In this document: piece after piece, positions 25,672 to 34,357 of the stretch
Position numbering within the stretch: the first letter of the stretch is position 1
Layout: the number at the start of each line of letters is the position of its first letter
Assembly: GCA_018267275.1 (NCBI GenBank)
Contig: JAFDYV010000003.1
Location: forward strand, 248,001-312,000
Reading direction: 5' to 3'
DNA from: Bacteroidota bacterium
GTDB taxonomy: Bacteria > Bacteroidota > Bacteroidia > Cytophagales > Cyclobacteriaceae
Length of the DNA: 64,000 nt
Program-made: the position numbers and the translations under genes
The notes under the pieces: model-generated
The model's database searches: none
What the model was told of the DNA's origin: nothing
The model's input: the letters and a program-made list of their open reading frames with translations, nothing else

Positions 25672-26396
25672 AAGCTTGCGGTGTTTTGTTTGTTTTTAGT
25701 CAAATAGGTTTTGTAGCACGAGAAATAGTCCTTCAGCATGTTGTTAACGCCTTTCCCGGTGAGCGTGGCACCCGACATGCCATCAACTTTATGGTGATCA
25801 TCAGCATAATTCAATCCTTCGCCTTTCATCATCATGATTGAAACCAATGTGCTGCTTCCATCAAAAATTCTTTTTCCGATATATCTTTTTTGGATTTCGT
25901 CTGTCTCAATGCGCGCGCCCAAACCTGGCGTTTCACCTTTGTGGGCAAACTTTACTCCCCTCACAGTGTTGAAATCTGATTCCAAGGCCACAAAGCCTGA
26001 AATATTATTCCACAAACCATATCCGTACACAGGAAGAACCACCGCTTCTACTTTAGTGGGGTCAGCTTCATTCAAAAATTCATAAACGGGCAACACGCGA
26101 TCTTCAGGTTTTTTCTTGTATTCAGATTCCACATTCACCTTTGCCGGCTCAATATTGGGAACTACATCCCCTTGATAGTTTACCACAAAACCTTTGATAC
26201 GTTTAGCATACATCGCCTGCACGTCAACACCTTCAGGTATTTGCGTTACAGTAGAAAGTATGTTTCCTTTTTGCTCTAAGGCAACATTAGCATCTTGTGC
26301 ATCTTTTAGACTAATAGAAGCAAAGGCTAAAACACCCGCGCACACCACAGTAAGGATGGCCGAGTAAACAATGATGTAGGTATTAGACTGTCGCAC
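25668..26396 (-). CDS. nqrC: Na+-translocating NADH:quinone reductase subunit C
   Basis: Subunit with one N-terminal transmembrane helix (residues about 7-27) and a periplasmic FMN-binding domain. FMN is attached covalently to the threonine of the SGAT motif, seen here as DGMSGATLTGKG near residue 207. It has 242 residues, close to the family length. The start overlaps nqrB by 14 bp. Confidence 0.96.
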   Translation of the reverse strand: MRQSNTYIIVYSAILTVVCAGVLAFASISLKDAQDANVALEQKGNILSTVTQIPEGVDVQAMYAKRIKGFVVNYQGDVVPNIEPAKVNVESEYKKKPEDRVLPVYEFLNEADPTKVEAVVLPVYGYGLWNNISGFVALESDFNTVRGVKFAHKGETPGLGARIETDEIQKRYIGKRIFDGSSTLVSIMMMKGEGLNYADDHHKVDGMSGATLTGKGVNNMLKDYFSCYKTYLTKNKQNTASL

Positions 26397-27585
26397 GTTT
26401 TAATCTTCTGTTTTTGTTTGCACTTACTACATAATAATCGATGAGCGGAGCGAACACGTTCATCAACAAAATTGCCAGCATGATACCCTCTGGGTAAGCT
26501 GGGTTAAACACACGGATTAATACCGTGAACACACCAATCAAAATTCCGTAAATCCACTTGCCCGTTTCAGTCTGCGAGGCCGTTACAGGATCAGTAGCCA
26601 TGAACACGGCACCGAAAGCCAAGCCACCGATTACCAAGTGGTAATGTGCGGGCATTTCCATAAAAGCATTGCCGCCAATGATATTTAGTAACAAACCCAT
26701 GCCATAAGCCCCACCAAAAACACTTACAATCACTTTCCAACTTCCGGCACCAGTGGCTACCAAAATTAACGCGCCAATTAAACACATTAAGGTAGAGGTT
26801 TCGCCAATGCAACCAGGCATAATCCCCATGAACATATTGTTAAAGGTGAATACACCCTCATTCCAACCTGCACCAAATGAGTTTAACTGTGAAACTACAT
26901 TTGTGCCTGCTGCCACAGATTCGGCTGCAATTGAAAGAGGAGTAGCGCCAGAATAGCCGGCCACTGCTTTGGCATCACCAAGGTATGTCCACACGCTGCC
27001 CGAAATATCGGTGGGGTAGGCGAAGTACAAGAATGCACGAGCCGTTAAGGCAACATTCAGTACGTTCATCCCTGTTCCTCCAAAAGCCTCTTTGCCGATG
27101 ATGACGGCAAACGCAGTAGCTACGGCAACTTGCCAAAGCGGAATATCGGGTGGCATTACCAACGGAATTAACATACCTGTTACCAAGAAACCTTCATTTA
27201 CCGGGTGTCTGCGGATAGTTGCAAACACAAACTCGATTCCAAGCCCAACACCATAAGACACCACTACGATTGGCAGCACTTGAATGAGGCCTACCGTTAT
27301 CTTGTCGCCCAAAGTGGCGCCCGCCTGACCGATAGCTAAAAAATGTTGATGGCCTACATTCCAAATACCGAACAACAAGCACGGCACCATGGCAATGATT
27401 ACGGTCATCATCAAACGCTTCAAATCGATGGCATCGCGAATTTGCGCTCCCTTCGCACCGTTGGTAGTAGCGGGCGCGAATAAAAACGTCTCCAATGCCT
27501 CGAAAGAATAATAATGCTTTTCCCACTTGCCGCCCTTCATGAAGTGCGGCTTAATCTTTTCTATTTGGTCGTGTAAAAACTTCAT
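26383..27585 (-). CDS. nqrB: Na+-translocating NADH:quinone reductase subunit B
   Basis: The largest membrane subunit of Na+-NQR, carrying a covalent FMN and riboflavin and forming much of the Na+ path. The 400-residue protein has about ten transmembrane segments; the FMN-threonine motif is GYSGATPLS near residue 210. N-terminal HDQIEKIKPHFMKGGKWEKHY is typical. It lies between nqrA and nqrC with short spacers. Confidence 0.96.
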   Translation of the reverse strand: MKFLHDQIEKIKPHFMKGGKWEKHYYSFEALETFLFAPATTNGAKGAQIRDAIDLKRLMMTVIIAMVPCLLFGIWNVGHQHFLAIGQAGATLGDKITVGLIQVLPIVVVSYGVGLGIEFVFATIRRHPVNEGFLVTGMLIPLVMPPDIPLWQVAVATAFAVIIGKEAFGGTGMNVLNVALTARAFLYFAYPTDISGSVWTYLGDAKAVAGYSGATPLSIAAESVAAGTNVVSQLNSFGAGWNEGVFTFNNMFMGIMPGCIGETSTLMCLIGALILVATGAGSWKVIVSVFGGAYGMGLLLNIIGGNAFMEMPAHYHLVIGGLAFGAVFMATDPVTASQTETGKWIYGILIGVFTVLIRVFNPAYPEGIMLAILLMNVFAPLIDYYVVSANKNRRLKRATV

Positions 27586-27599
27586 CGAACAATAAGCTA

Positions 27600-28970
27600 T
27601 TAACTGTTTTGAACTAATTCAATCCCTTCGCGAATAATCTCTTGCACGTTGTGCTTCGATACATCTACAAATTCGCACAACGCAAGGTCTTCCTCTATTA
27701 CTTCGTAAATACCCAAAGCTTCCATCTCATCGATGTCTTGCGCCATGATGCTCTTGATCAAATGGGTAGGCAGCACATCCATCGGTGTTACCTGTTCGAA
27801 CACACCGCTTTGCACAAATGCGCGAGGCTCACCATGTGTATTGGTGTCCAACACTCTTTCTTTGCCGGGCGACAAGAATGACAACAATCCGAGGGCACGT
27901 TGGAAGCTGAGTTTGCGAGCGCCAGGAGTTATCCAGCCTACAAACTCTGCATAATCACCCTCGGGCAATACGGTAATGTGCTGATCGAAAAATCCGATGT
28001 GGCCTTCTTTACCAATGGCGGTGCCGGTTAAAGCGTTGCCAGAAATCACACGAACATGATCATTATTTAAATTGCCATCAATAAACTTCTTAATGGAAGC
28101 GCCCGTATAGGTCTTGTAATATTGAGGGTTCTTTACTTCCGATCCCGTAACTGCCACGAGTTTGCTGGCATCATACACGCCATTCAAGAAAAGCTTGCCG
28201 ATTTGAATGACACCGGCCGGGCTGATCGTCCAAACTACATCACCTTTATTTATTGGGTCAATGTGGTGAATTTGCACACCTACGCAACCTGCCGGATGCG
28301 GGCCGGAAAATTTATTCACCTCTGCACCTTTAACCTGCGAGAAGACGGTAGAGATTTCGCTTGCTGCGTGAGTGTTAACGTGCACCGCACCTGCGGTAAG
28401 TTTCTTCAATACATCTACACCAATCTGAAAGAACTGATCTTGGCCTTTGTAGAGAACACTGTAATCTGGCGCAAGCGGTGCTGAATCAAACGCTGAAATA
28501 TGGATGGCCTTGGGAGTAGCACCCGGATCGGCTACAATACCAAAGGGGCGCTGTACAAGATTTGTCCAAACGCCCGAGGCCAGAAGTTGTTCTTTAATTT
28601 CGCCAACCGATGCATTGTTGATATCCGAAACCGAATATTTCTTGAAACTGGCATGTTCAACTTTTTTATCTGCCAGAATCTTAATCTCCAACAATTTGCG
28701 CTTTTCACCGCGCTTGATTTCGACAATCTCACCACTTACAGGAGCAGTGAACACGATTTGCTCGTGACGCTTGTCGTGAAAAAGCGGGGAGCCAGCTTTG
28801 ACTTGATCGCCCACATTGACCACCGTTTTTGGCAAGTAAATACCGTAAAAATCAGTGGGTTTGATGACGAACGTTTCGGGTTGGTCTGTTTCAACCACTT
28901 TGGGTGCTGCTTTGCCGGCCAAATTGATGGTGAAACCTTTCTTAAGACGGATGAATTTGCCCATGGGCAC
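27600..28970 (-). CDS. nqrA: Na+-translocating NADH:quinone reductase subunit A
   Basis: Peripheral cytoplasmic subunit of Na+-NQR implicated in quinone binding. The 456-residue product starts MPMGKFIRLKKGFTINLAGKA and contains the barrel-sandwich segment VGDQVKAGSPLFHDKRHEQIVFTAPVSGEI, then GPHPAGCVGVQIHHIDPI and PTHLIKSIMAQDIDEMEALGIYEVIEEDLALCEFV, all typical. First gene of the nqrABCDE operon, preceded by a clear promoter. Confidence 0.96.
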   Translation of the reverse strand: MPMGKFIRLKKGFTINLAGKAAPKVVETDQPETFVIKPTDFYGIYLPKTVVNVGDQVKAGSPLFHDKRHEQIVFTAPVSGEIVEIKRGEKRKLLEIKILADKKVEHASFKKYSVSDINNASVGEIKEQLLASGVWTNLVQRPFGIVADPGATPKAIHISAFDSAPLAPDYSVLYKGQDQFFQIGVDVLKKLTAGAVHVNTHAASEISTVFSQVKGAEVNKFSGPHPAGCVGVQIHHIDPINKGDVVWTISPAGVIQIGKLFLNGVYDASKLVAVTGSEVKNPQYYKTYTGASIKKFIDGNLNNDHVRVISGNALTGTAIGKEGHIGFFDQHITVLPEGDYAEFVGWITPGARKLSFQRALGLLSFLSPGKERVLDTNTHGEPRAFVQSGVFEQVTPMDVLPTHLIKSIMAQDIDEMEALGIYEVIEEDLALCEFVDVSKHNVQEIIREGIELVQNS

Positions 28971-28993
28971 GAATAGCTAAAATTTAGAATGGG

Positions 28994-29023
28994 CAAAATT
29001 AGCAATAAAAACCAACGCACAAA
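28994..29023 (-). promoter_or_regulatory. Promoter of the nqr operon
   Basis: On the minus strand a perfect -7 element TAATTTTG (28994-29001) is preceded after 18 bp by TTTG (29020-29023), matching the Bacteroidota consensus. It lies 24 bp upstream of the nqrA start. The remaining gap to 29231 shows no gene. Confidence 0.7.
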
Positions 29024-29231
29024 GCGACCAGAAAACAAAGAATTTGGGCGGAAAGTAAGCTGTTTGAAAGGCAAGTGAATCCGATTGCGAAAGGGTTGAA
29101 CAAACATGCCTCGTGACTATTCCACAAATCTGAATCCAAGGGGGTAATCACAGCGATTTTAGCTGATTCGTGAAAACATTGGAGGGCATAACGGAAAGTT
29201 ATGGAGTATTAGGATTTGAACCCAAGCCTAT

Positions 29232-29432
29232 TTACAAGGTCGCTTTTTTGCGCACCACCCTTCCGAGAATGACGGTGACTACCAAAGTAACGAAAGTCGA
29301 AATCACAAAAATCGGTACTCGGTTTTGTGAATATCTAGCTACCAAAAAGGATGTAACTACAGAATAGCAAGCTATAAGCGGAAGAATGTAGGTGAGCAAC
29401 AATCTACGCGCCTTTTTTGCATCGTAAATCAT
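29232..29432 (-). CDS. Small two-helix membrane protein coupled to cmk
   Basis: A 66-residue protein with two hydrophobic helices (LLLTYILPLIACYSVVTSFLVA and VPIFVISTFVTLVVTVILG) separated by a short polar turn and ending in a basic tail. I do not recognise a family. The start overlaps the cmk stop by 4 bp (ATGA), which argues that it is translated. It is the last gene of the operon running from 31362 to 29232. Confidence 0.6.
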   Translation of the reverse strand: MIYDAKKARRLLLTYILPLIACYSVVTSFLVARYSQNRVPIFVISTFVTLVVTVILGRVVRKKATL

Positions 29433-30124
29433 TTTGGTCGGGTAGTCGCACGCACAATTTTAGACAAGGCCATTCGAATTACTTCATCTACCTGTTCTTC
29501 AACGGTAATGTGGGTAGTATCTATTGTCTGCGCGTCAGCAGCTTTTTTCAAAGGGCTTTCTTTGCGTGTACTATCTATCTGATCTCGTTGTTTTAGGTTT
29601 TGAATGATTTCGTCAATATCCACCATCTCATCTTTTTCCAACAACTCTTGCTGCCTGCGGTAGGCGCGCACATCAATATCGGCAGTTAAAAAAGCTTTCA
29701 GCTCTGCATCAGGGAATACCACCGTGCCAATATCGCGGCCATCCATCACAATCCCTTTTTCTTTGCCCAATTTGCGTTGCAGCGCCACCATCGCCTCTCG
29801 AACTTCCTTTACTGTGCTCACCTGGCTCACGTTTTCCGACACCCGCATTTTGCGAATCGGTTTTTCTACATTCACACCATTCATAAACAACTCACTGATG
29901 CCTTTGGCGTTCACACGAAACTCCAAGTTGATGGCAAACAGTGCCTTCATCACTTCACGTGGATTGGACGGAGTTACCAAATGATCTAAAAAATACAAGG
30001 TAACAGCGCGATACATCGCACCTGAATCGATATACCGGTAACCAAGTTCTTTCGCTACTTCTTTGGCCGTAGTGCTCTTGCCGCATGCAGAATAACCATC
30101 TATGGCGATTACAATCTTTTGCAT
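29429..30124 (-). CDS. cmk: (d)CMP kinase
   Basis: Cytidylate kinase phosphorylating CMP and dCMP. The 231-residue protein shows the P-loop IDGYSACGKSTTAKEVAKELG, YRYIDSGAMYRAV, the MDGRDIGTVVFPDAELKAFL segment near residue 128 and the LID region DQIDSTRKESPLKKA. Length and motifs are canonical. It lies 3 bp after a small lipoprotein gene and is coupled to the downstream 66-residue gene. Confidence 0.96.
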   Translation of the reverse strand: MQKIVIAIDGYSACGKSTTAKEVAKELGYRYIDSGAMYRAVTLYFLDHLVTPSNPREVMKALFAINLEFRVNAKGISELFMNGVNVEKPIRKMRVSENVSQVSTVKEVREAMVALQRKLGKEKGIVMDGRDIGTVVFPDAELKAFLTADIDVRAYRRQQELLEKDEMVDIDEIIQNLKQRDQIDSTRKESPLKKAADAQTIDTTHITVEEQVDEVIRMALSKIVRATTRPK

Positions 30125-30127
30125 GGC

Positions 30128-30277
30128 TCAGCAATCTTTTTGCGGACAAGGAAGTGGTTTGTTGGGATTCGGCTTTTTATATTTGGGTTGGTATCCGTTG
30201 TGGCGAGAAGAAGAACATGCAAACATTAGAGAACAGAATAGCAGGATAGAAACCAATCTGAAACTACGCGAAATCAT
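30128..30277 (-). CDS. Very small lipoprotein
   Basis: A 49-residue product, MISRSFRLVSILLFCSLMFA then C-SSS, has a clean lipoprotein signal peptide with the lipobox cysteine at residue 21 and a short Pro/Lys/Asn-rich mature part ending CPQKDC. It is too short for most gene callers. The start shares a base with the stop of the upstream small gene (TAATG), and cmk starts 3 bp after its stop, so it sits in a tightly coupled operon. Function unknown. Confidence 0.65.
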   Translation of the reverse strand: MISRSFRLVSILLFCSLMFACSSSRHNGYQPKYKKPNPNKPLPCPQKDC

Positions 30278-30435
30278 TAGGAGGCTTTTTTAAGTTTCTC
30301 AGATTTTAAATGCAAAATTTTTCCTATTGCTTCTCCATGGCTGATAACTTTCCCTTTGTCAGGATTTTGACGAGCATACTCAAAATAATCTGGATTTTTT
30401 TTATCGCTGGCTCTCACACCAGTATTGCTTGACAT
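30277..30435 (-). CDS. Small protein, possible antitoxin-like partner
   Basis: A 52-residue frame starts at ATG 30433-30435 inside the 3' end of the upstream 91-residue gene and ends at 30277, where its stop overlaps the lipoprotein start. The product is polar and basic with the phrase NPDKGKVISHGEAIGKIL, resembling the short helical pieces found in small antitoxins. I cannot assign a family. The 35-bp overlap with one gene and 1-bp overlap with the next argue for real coupled translation. Confidence 0.5.
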   Translation of the reverse strand: MSSNTGVRASDKKNPDYFEYARQNPDKGKVISHGEAIGKILHLKSEKLKKAS

Positions 30436-30676
30436 CTTCTTCATACGGCAAATCGATTTGTAACGCCTCTACGTCAAAGTTAAGGTTTTTAGAAACCTGA
30501 TATGCAATCTTAATAAACTTTCTTTTGGCACTAAAGCCTAGCAACAACGTGAAATTGGGGAATTCTTTTACAAACAAATTTTCATTGTCAAAAACACTTT
30601 TCACTTCCTGAGCAGAAATATTCAAGTCCCGCATTTCCAAGCGGTCAGTTTTCGAAAAATCGATGTTAAAGTCCAT
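30401..30676 (-). CDS. Small protein, possibly BrnT-like
   Basis: A 91-residue protein. The order RLEMRDLNISAQEVKSVFDN, then FTLLLGFSAKRKFIKIAYQV, then a C-terminal EEDVKQYWCES resembles the BrnT/DUF4258 toxin fold (helix with 'EV..VF', beta strands with 'G.s...R.l.iay', and a final acidic-Tyr helix). The resemblance is by eye and weak. A second small gene overlaps its end, as in toxin-antitoxin pairs, but the operon also holds cmk, so a different role is possible. It starts 3 bp after the 227-residue gene. Confidence 0.5.
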   Translation of the reverse strand: MDFNIDFSKTDRLEMRDLNISAQEVKSVFDNENLFVKEFPNFTLLLGFSAKRKFIKIAYQVSKNLNFDVEALQIDLPYEEDVKQYWCESQR

Positions 30677-30678
30677 AC

Positions 30679-31362
30679 CTATCCTATTGTACTCTGGTAG
30701 CTCATCTTAAAACCAATCTTCTGCCCACCGCCCATCTCTTGCGTTTTCTCATTTTTTTGCATCAGTGTAATAAACTGCACTTGCGGAAACGGTGGTGCCA
30801 TCAAGTCGTTTTCAATGGCGATGGTCATTGCCAACTTTACCAACACGTTCAACTCCTGGTCAGAAATAGGCGCAGTTGAGATTTTGTTGGAAATCTCTGC
30901 CAAGCGGCCACCGCCTTCAATTACAAATCTACCTTCATGATTGATGAGCAACCGTGCCAATAAATAGCCGGGGTCGTTTACGCGATTAAATTTCACAGAA
31001 TCGGCCATGAAGTTGTAAATCATAATCTGGCCAAAGTACCTGTTAATGTCTTGCTGCCCCACATAAGGGTCTTGCATCACCGGGTGCGTCTCATCAAAAG
31101 TTACAATGTTGGTGTGCAATACAAATACAAGCAAGTCGCCTGCGAGCTTTACATCAAACTCGTGTTCATGCACAGGCAGAAACTCGACCGTTACATCTTC
31201 ATCGCCAGGCTTGGCTTTCTTCTTGAGTTCGTTTACGATTCGTTGCGACTCGGCAGACAAGTGCTGGAAGGCTTGTAACAGGTTTTTGTAGGTAATCTGC
31301 TTAGCGGTAGATTTGCTCTCCAATAACTGTTGAATGTAGTCGAGTGGGTCTTGCTGGCTCAT
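30679..31362 (-). CDS. Conserved Bacteroidota protein of unknown function
   Basis: A 227-residue soluble protein without signal or membrane segments. Stretches such as VHEHEFDVKLAGDLLVFVLHTNIVTFDETHP, YFGQIMIYNFMADSVKFNRVNDPGYLLARLLINHEGRFVIEGGGRL and KIGFKMSYQST look highly conserved, but I do not recognise the family. It is the first gene of the operon that runs through the small coupled genes to cmk. A divergent gene starts 39 bp away. Confidence 0.75.
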   Translation of the reverse strand: MSQQDPLDYIQQLLESKSTAKQITYKNLLQAFQHLSAESQRIVNELKKKAKPGDEDVTVEFLPVHEHEFDVKLAGDLLVFVLHTNIVTFDETHPVMQDPYVGQQDINRYFGQIMIYNFMADSVKFNRVNDPGYLLARLLINHEGRFVIEGGGRLAEISNKISTAPISDQELNVLVKLAMTIAIENDLMAPPFPQVQFITLMQKNEKTQEMGGGQKIGFKMSYQSTIG

Positions 31363-31401
31363 CTCGTTTTGTTTAGTTTAGAAAGTTGAATAAAAAGAAC
31401 C

Positions 31402-31677
31402 ATGGAAACAAACACCGAAGGAAATGCCGAAAAATTCTTTAAGGAATTTGGCAAAAAGTTAGATCAATTTGTGGTCGAGGCAAAAGAGGCAAGCACTCGC
31501 TTGGAGGCTGACTTCAAGCAGAAGTTTGAGGAGTTGAAGGTAGCGGGTGAAAAATTAAAATCCGAAGCGGAAAATAAAGAACGTTGGAAAGAAGTAGAGG
31601 CTGGTTTAAAAAAAGCAGGTGAAGAGTTTGAGCGCGCGATGAAGGCAGCCTTTGCTAAACGTAATCCTCGTCAATAA
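31402..31677 (+). CDS. Small charged coiled-coil protein
   Basis: A 91-residue protein made of Glu/Lys-rich helix (FFKEFGKKLDQFVVEAKEASTRLEADF, then KFEELKVAGEKLKSEAENKERW), no signal peptide and no cysteine. Heptad spacing of hydrophobic residues suggests a coiled coil. No family recognised. A single gene ending at a hairpin shared with the convergent haloperoxidase gene. Confidence 0.65.
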   Translation: METNTEGNAEKFFKEFGKKLDQFVVEAKEASTRLEADFKQKFEELKVAGEKLKSEAENKERWKEVEAGLKKAGEEFERAMKAAFAKRNPRQ

Positions 31678-31684
31678 AAAACAA

Positions 31685-31716
31685 CCGCCCACCCGAGGAC
31701 CAGTCGGAGTGGGCGG
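31685..31716. terminator. Terminator hairpin between convergent genes
   Basis: An 8-bp stem CCGCCCAC / GTGGGCGG (31685-31692, 31709-31716) continues with CCGA/TCGG. On the minus strand a T-rich run follows, so it best terminates the haloperoxidase transcript. Confidence 0.7.
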
Positions 31717-31741
31717 ATTGCCTACCTTAAACTAATTTCAT

Positions 31742-33292
31742 CTAATTGGCGCCATCAGCTATCGCAAAGCCAATGGTGTACGAACCAATTTTTGTTCCGT
31801 GGGCTAATCCCATTTCACAATCGACTCGATAATGCAGCGCCCCATACAAGCGAGAGAGCGATGCCTCTCGGGCAAAATCATTAAACTGTTGGCTGTTGGC
31901 CGGAAATAAAAATGAAAGCACCGCTGCAGCAGCCCCCGAAAAAGTAGAGTGCCCTGATGTATAGGAAGGAAAATTGGGAAGTCCTGTTTTTACTTTAATG
32001 CTCGGATCAAGTTGAGAGGGGCGCGGATTGAAGTAAAAATACTTTGTTTCCCAACAGCCCACGGCTGCATCGTGCAACGCCATATTCAATAGCGCAAAGG
32101 CGCGCGCCATGCGCACTTCGCTCCACCGCGCGTTGGCCACATATTCTGCAGCAATATCGTTCCAATGGCCGGGAGGCGTATAGGTACCTCCTCCATCGGC
32201 CCATTTATGTACAATTGCTAACTGCTCGCGTGAAGCATTGTTGGCAAAACTTTTTACTTCGCGCAATTGCGTTTGCATTTCTTCTGATGATGTATACGGA
32301 GGAGCAACCGGCCGCTCTGCCACAATTTGTGCAGCAGACATATTCCATGCACGCACTTTGCCAAAGTTGGGCAACATAGGTGGGCGAGCGGGCGACTCTA
32401 AACTCTTCCAGGGTATTTCACCTTTAGCCACCGTGTTGTCTTCGAGCGATTTCCACAATTGTGGTGTACCAATTGCGTTGCCCATACCATCGGTACGAAA
32501 GCGACCTGTGCCAGGCGCTGTGATAATGCCCGCGACTGCCTTCCCCAAAGCCAATCCGGCTGCAATATCGCTCGGGCTTGCTTTGCCCGACCATAGCGCT
32601 GCATTTCGCTGGTCAGCTGCAAGTTTTGTTATTTCCTCCACCGCCGTGGGAAACAAAAGCTTCAGCATCTCGGCAGTTACACCCGAAAGCACGGCATCTT
32701 CAGAAGGATAAGCAGGCAAATCCGATGTAGGCACCAATGCCTTGATGGTTGGATCAACATTATAGGGAGCCGGTCGATTGAATTGGTATTTATAAAACCA
32801 AGCTGCCTTTAATGCATCGAACTGCGCAACCGATACATAACTATAAGCGCGAGCGGCATAGGGTGGGTTCGCAAAAGGGAACTGAGGATCGGCAAATGGA
32901 TTTTCAGCATCGGGGAAAACATAACTGCCATCATCACGCGGAGCGGGAGCAAGATTAAATTGAGCGACCAGCTTTCTTAATATCTGATTCCAACGCAAAA
33001 CACCTCCTACACTCCAATAGGCAATGGTGTTACGTTGATCTGAGGTGAGCTTGCTTTGCGCGTCTTTAATCGAAGCCAGTTCATCGAGGTAAGTTTGGCT
33101 ATTGGTTGCGGCCGGTACAGCCACCGTTACTTGTGAGTTATAATTTGATAAAACGATAGGTGACCAAGATCCAGCGCCCGCATCTTGGTTCACTGGTTGT
33201 AAGGGGCTTAATTTCTCCCCGCTATCAATGTCTTTGCAGGCGAATGGCAATGCGATCAACGCTGCAATTATTATGATTTTATTAGTTCTCAT
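31742..33292 (-). CDS. Vanadium-dependent haloperoxidase / PAP2-like lipoprotein
   Basis: A 516-residue exported protein with a lipoprotein-like signal (MRTNKIIIIAALIALPFAC). The C-terminal part carries the PAP2/haloperoxidase active site: FNPRPSQL, then PSYTSGHSTFSGAAA near residue 440, then SRLYGALHYRVDCEMGLAHG with Arg, His and Asp in the expected order. Members either oxidise halides using vanadate or act as phosphatases; sequence alone does not decide. The downstream end of an outer-membrane barrel gene overlaps its start by 11 bp, so both are in one operon. Confidence 0.88.
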   Translation of the reverse strand: MRTNKIIIIAALIALPFACKDIDSGEKLSPLQPVNQDAGAGSWSPIVLSNYNSQVTVAVPAATNSQTYLDELASIKDAQSKLTSDQRNTIAYWSVGGVLRWNQILRKLVAQFNLAPAPRDDGSYVFPDAENPFADPQFPFANPPYAARAYSYVSVAQFDALKAAWFYKYQFNRPAPYNVDPTIKALVPTSDLPAYPSEDAVLSGVTAEMLKLLFPTAVEEITKLAADQRNAALWSGKASPSDIAAGLALGKAVAGIITAPGTGRFRTDGMGNAIGTPQLWKSLEDNTVAKGEIPWKSLESPARPPMLPNFGKVRAWNMSAAQIVAERPVAPPYTSSEEMQTQLREVKSFANNASREQLAIVHKWADGGGTYTPPGHWNDIAAEYVANARWSEVRMARAFALLNMALHDAAVGCWETKYFYFNPRPSQLDPSIKVKTGLPNFPSYTSGHSTFSGAAAAVLSFLFPANSQQFNDFAREASLSRLYGALHYRVDCEMGLAHGTKIGSYTIGFAIADGAN

Positions 33293-34223
33293 TTACAGTA
33301 GAGGTAGGTTTGGTAAAATGAATCGTATACAAAAGGCCACCCATCACAGAAAAAGATTGGCCTACATTGCGCCCGTCAATCACATACGAGGTCGAGAAGC
33401 GGAACGCTAAGTATTTGGGTGCCGGCAAATAATACATTACCAACAAACCAATCGTGCTGGCATTCATTCGGTTGGAAACAAACGGCATATCCTGCCTGCG
33501 GATGTCGCCACCGCCCAGTGTATTTTGCTGATAAAAGTTAAGTTCAGTCTGCAGCCCTTGCTTGATTAATCCAATGTTTACATTGTAGCTGAATTGATCA
33601 AACATGCGCACTTGGTTGGTGTAGTAAGCAACACCGTCTGTGAAATAATGATTTCGATCGAGGGCCACGTTTCCGCGATACGTGTAGGCTGGTGAAAAAT
33701 TCACATACCATCCTTGCTTCAATCTGAAGTTGATGATTCCGCGGGCCGAAAGATTGGTACTACCCAGTCCGATTGACATCGGCAACAAATCAATTGTATA
33801 GTTCGACAAGGGTGTGGAAACCGTAGCAACCCCAAAAACAGAAAGCCTGTTTTCCCCGATTTGCTTCCGAACCAATCTGTATTTGCCGCCAATGGTGAGA
33901 TCTTGCACACCCTGCAAGCCGGTGAGCGTACCCTTGTTCGATTGATTCGAAATGTAGGGCGCCATAGCAATCACATTCAATTTATCGGTGATGCCATAAT
34001 TGCCGACATACATGATGTTGTGAGACGAAAAAGTGCCAATGTTTTGATTGTCTCTCTTCAGCGTTCCTTCCCAATATTTATCCCATTGGCTGTAGGTATA
34101 CAAAAATCCCGTACAAAAATATTTCTTTGGCATCATCAGGCCATCATCAAGCGTTTGCCCTTTCGCAAACACTGAACACAGCATGACAGCCAACAACAAT
34201 AATGGCTTCATTTGTTTTTGCAT
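33282..34223 (-). CDS. Outer-membrane beta-barrel, transporter-like
   Basis: A protein of about 313 residues with signal peptide MQKQMKPLLLLAVMLCSVFAKGQ (I prefer ATG at 34223; an ATG at 34250 adds nine polar residues, and 34211 is also possible). The mature part is made of amphipathic beta-strand segments, and INVIAMAPYISNQ-like and QGVQDLTIGGKYRLV stretches resemble the 'transporter' (phenol-degradation meta-pathway type) barrels. It is probably co-expressed with the haloperoxidase gene whose start it overlaps. Substrate unknown. Confidence 0.75.
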   Translation of the reverse strand: MQKQMKPLLLLAVMLCSVFAKGQTLDDGLMMPKKYFCTGFLYTYSQWDKYWEGTLKRDNQNIGTFSSHNIMYVGNYGITDKLNVIAMAPYISNQSNKGTLTGLQGVQDLTIGGKYRLVRKQIGENRLSVFGVATVSTPLSNYTIDLLPMSIGLGSTNLSARGIINFRLKQGWYVNFSPAYTYRGNVALDRNHYFTDGVAYYTNQVRMFDQFSYNVNIGLIKQGLQTELNFYQQNTLGGGDIRRQDMPFVSNRMNASTIGLLVMYYLPAPKYLAFRFSTSYVIDGRNVGQSFSVMGGLLYTIHFTKPTSTVNEN

Positions 34224-34357
34224 TTGATAACGTGTTTGCCTGCTCGACATCTACATCGGCATGATCAAACATTCAGTTTAGTAATTAAAAAATTATCATA
34301 AAGACCTCACGCGGGAAACAGGTGAATGTCTTGGGATGGCGCATGCCATCATAGGAA

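Noticed and set aside
28500..28976. Plus-strand 158-codon frame antisense to nqrA
   Set aside because: Shadow of a well-supported gene, with no start signal or conserved motif.
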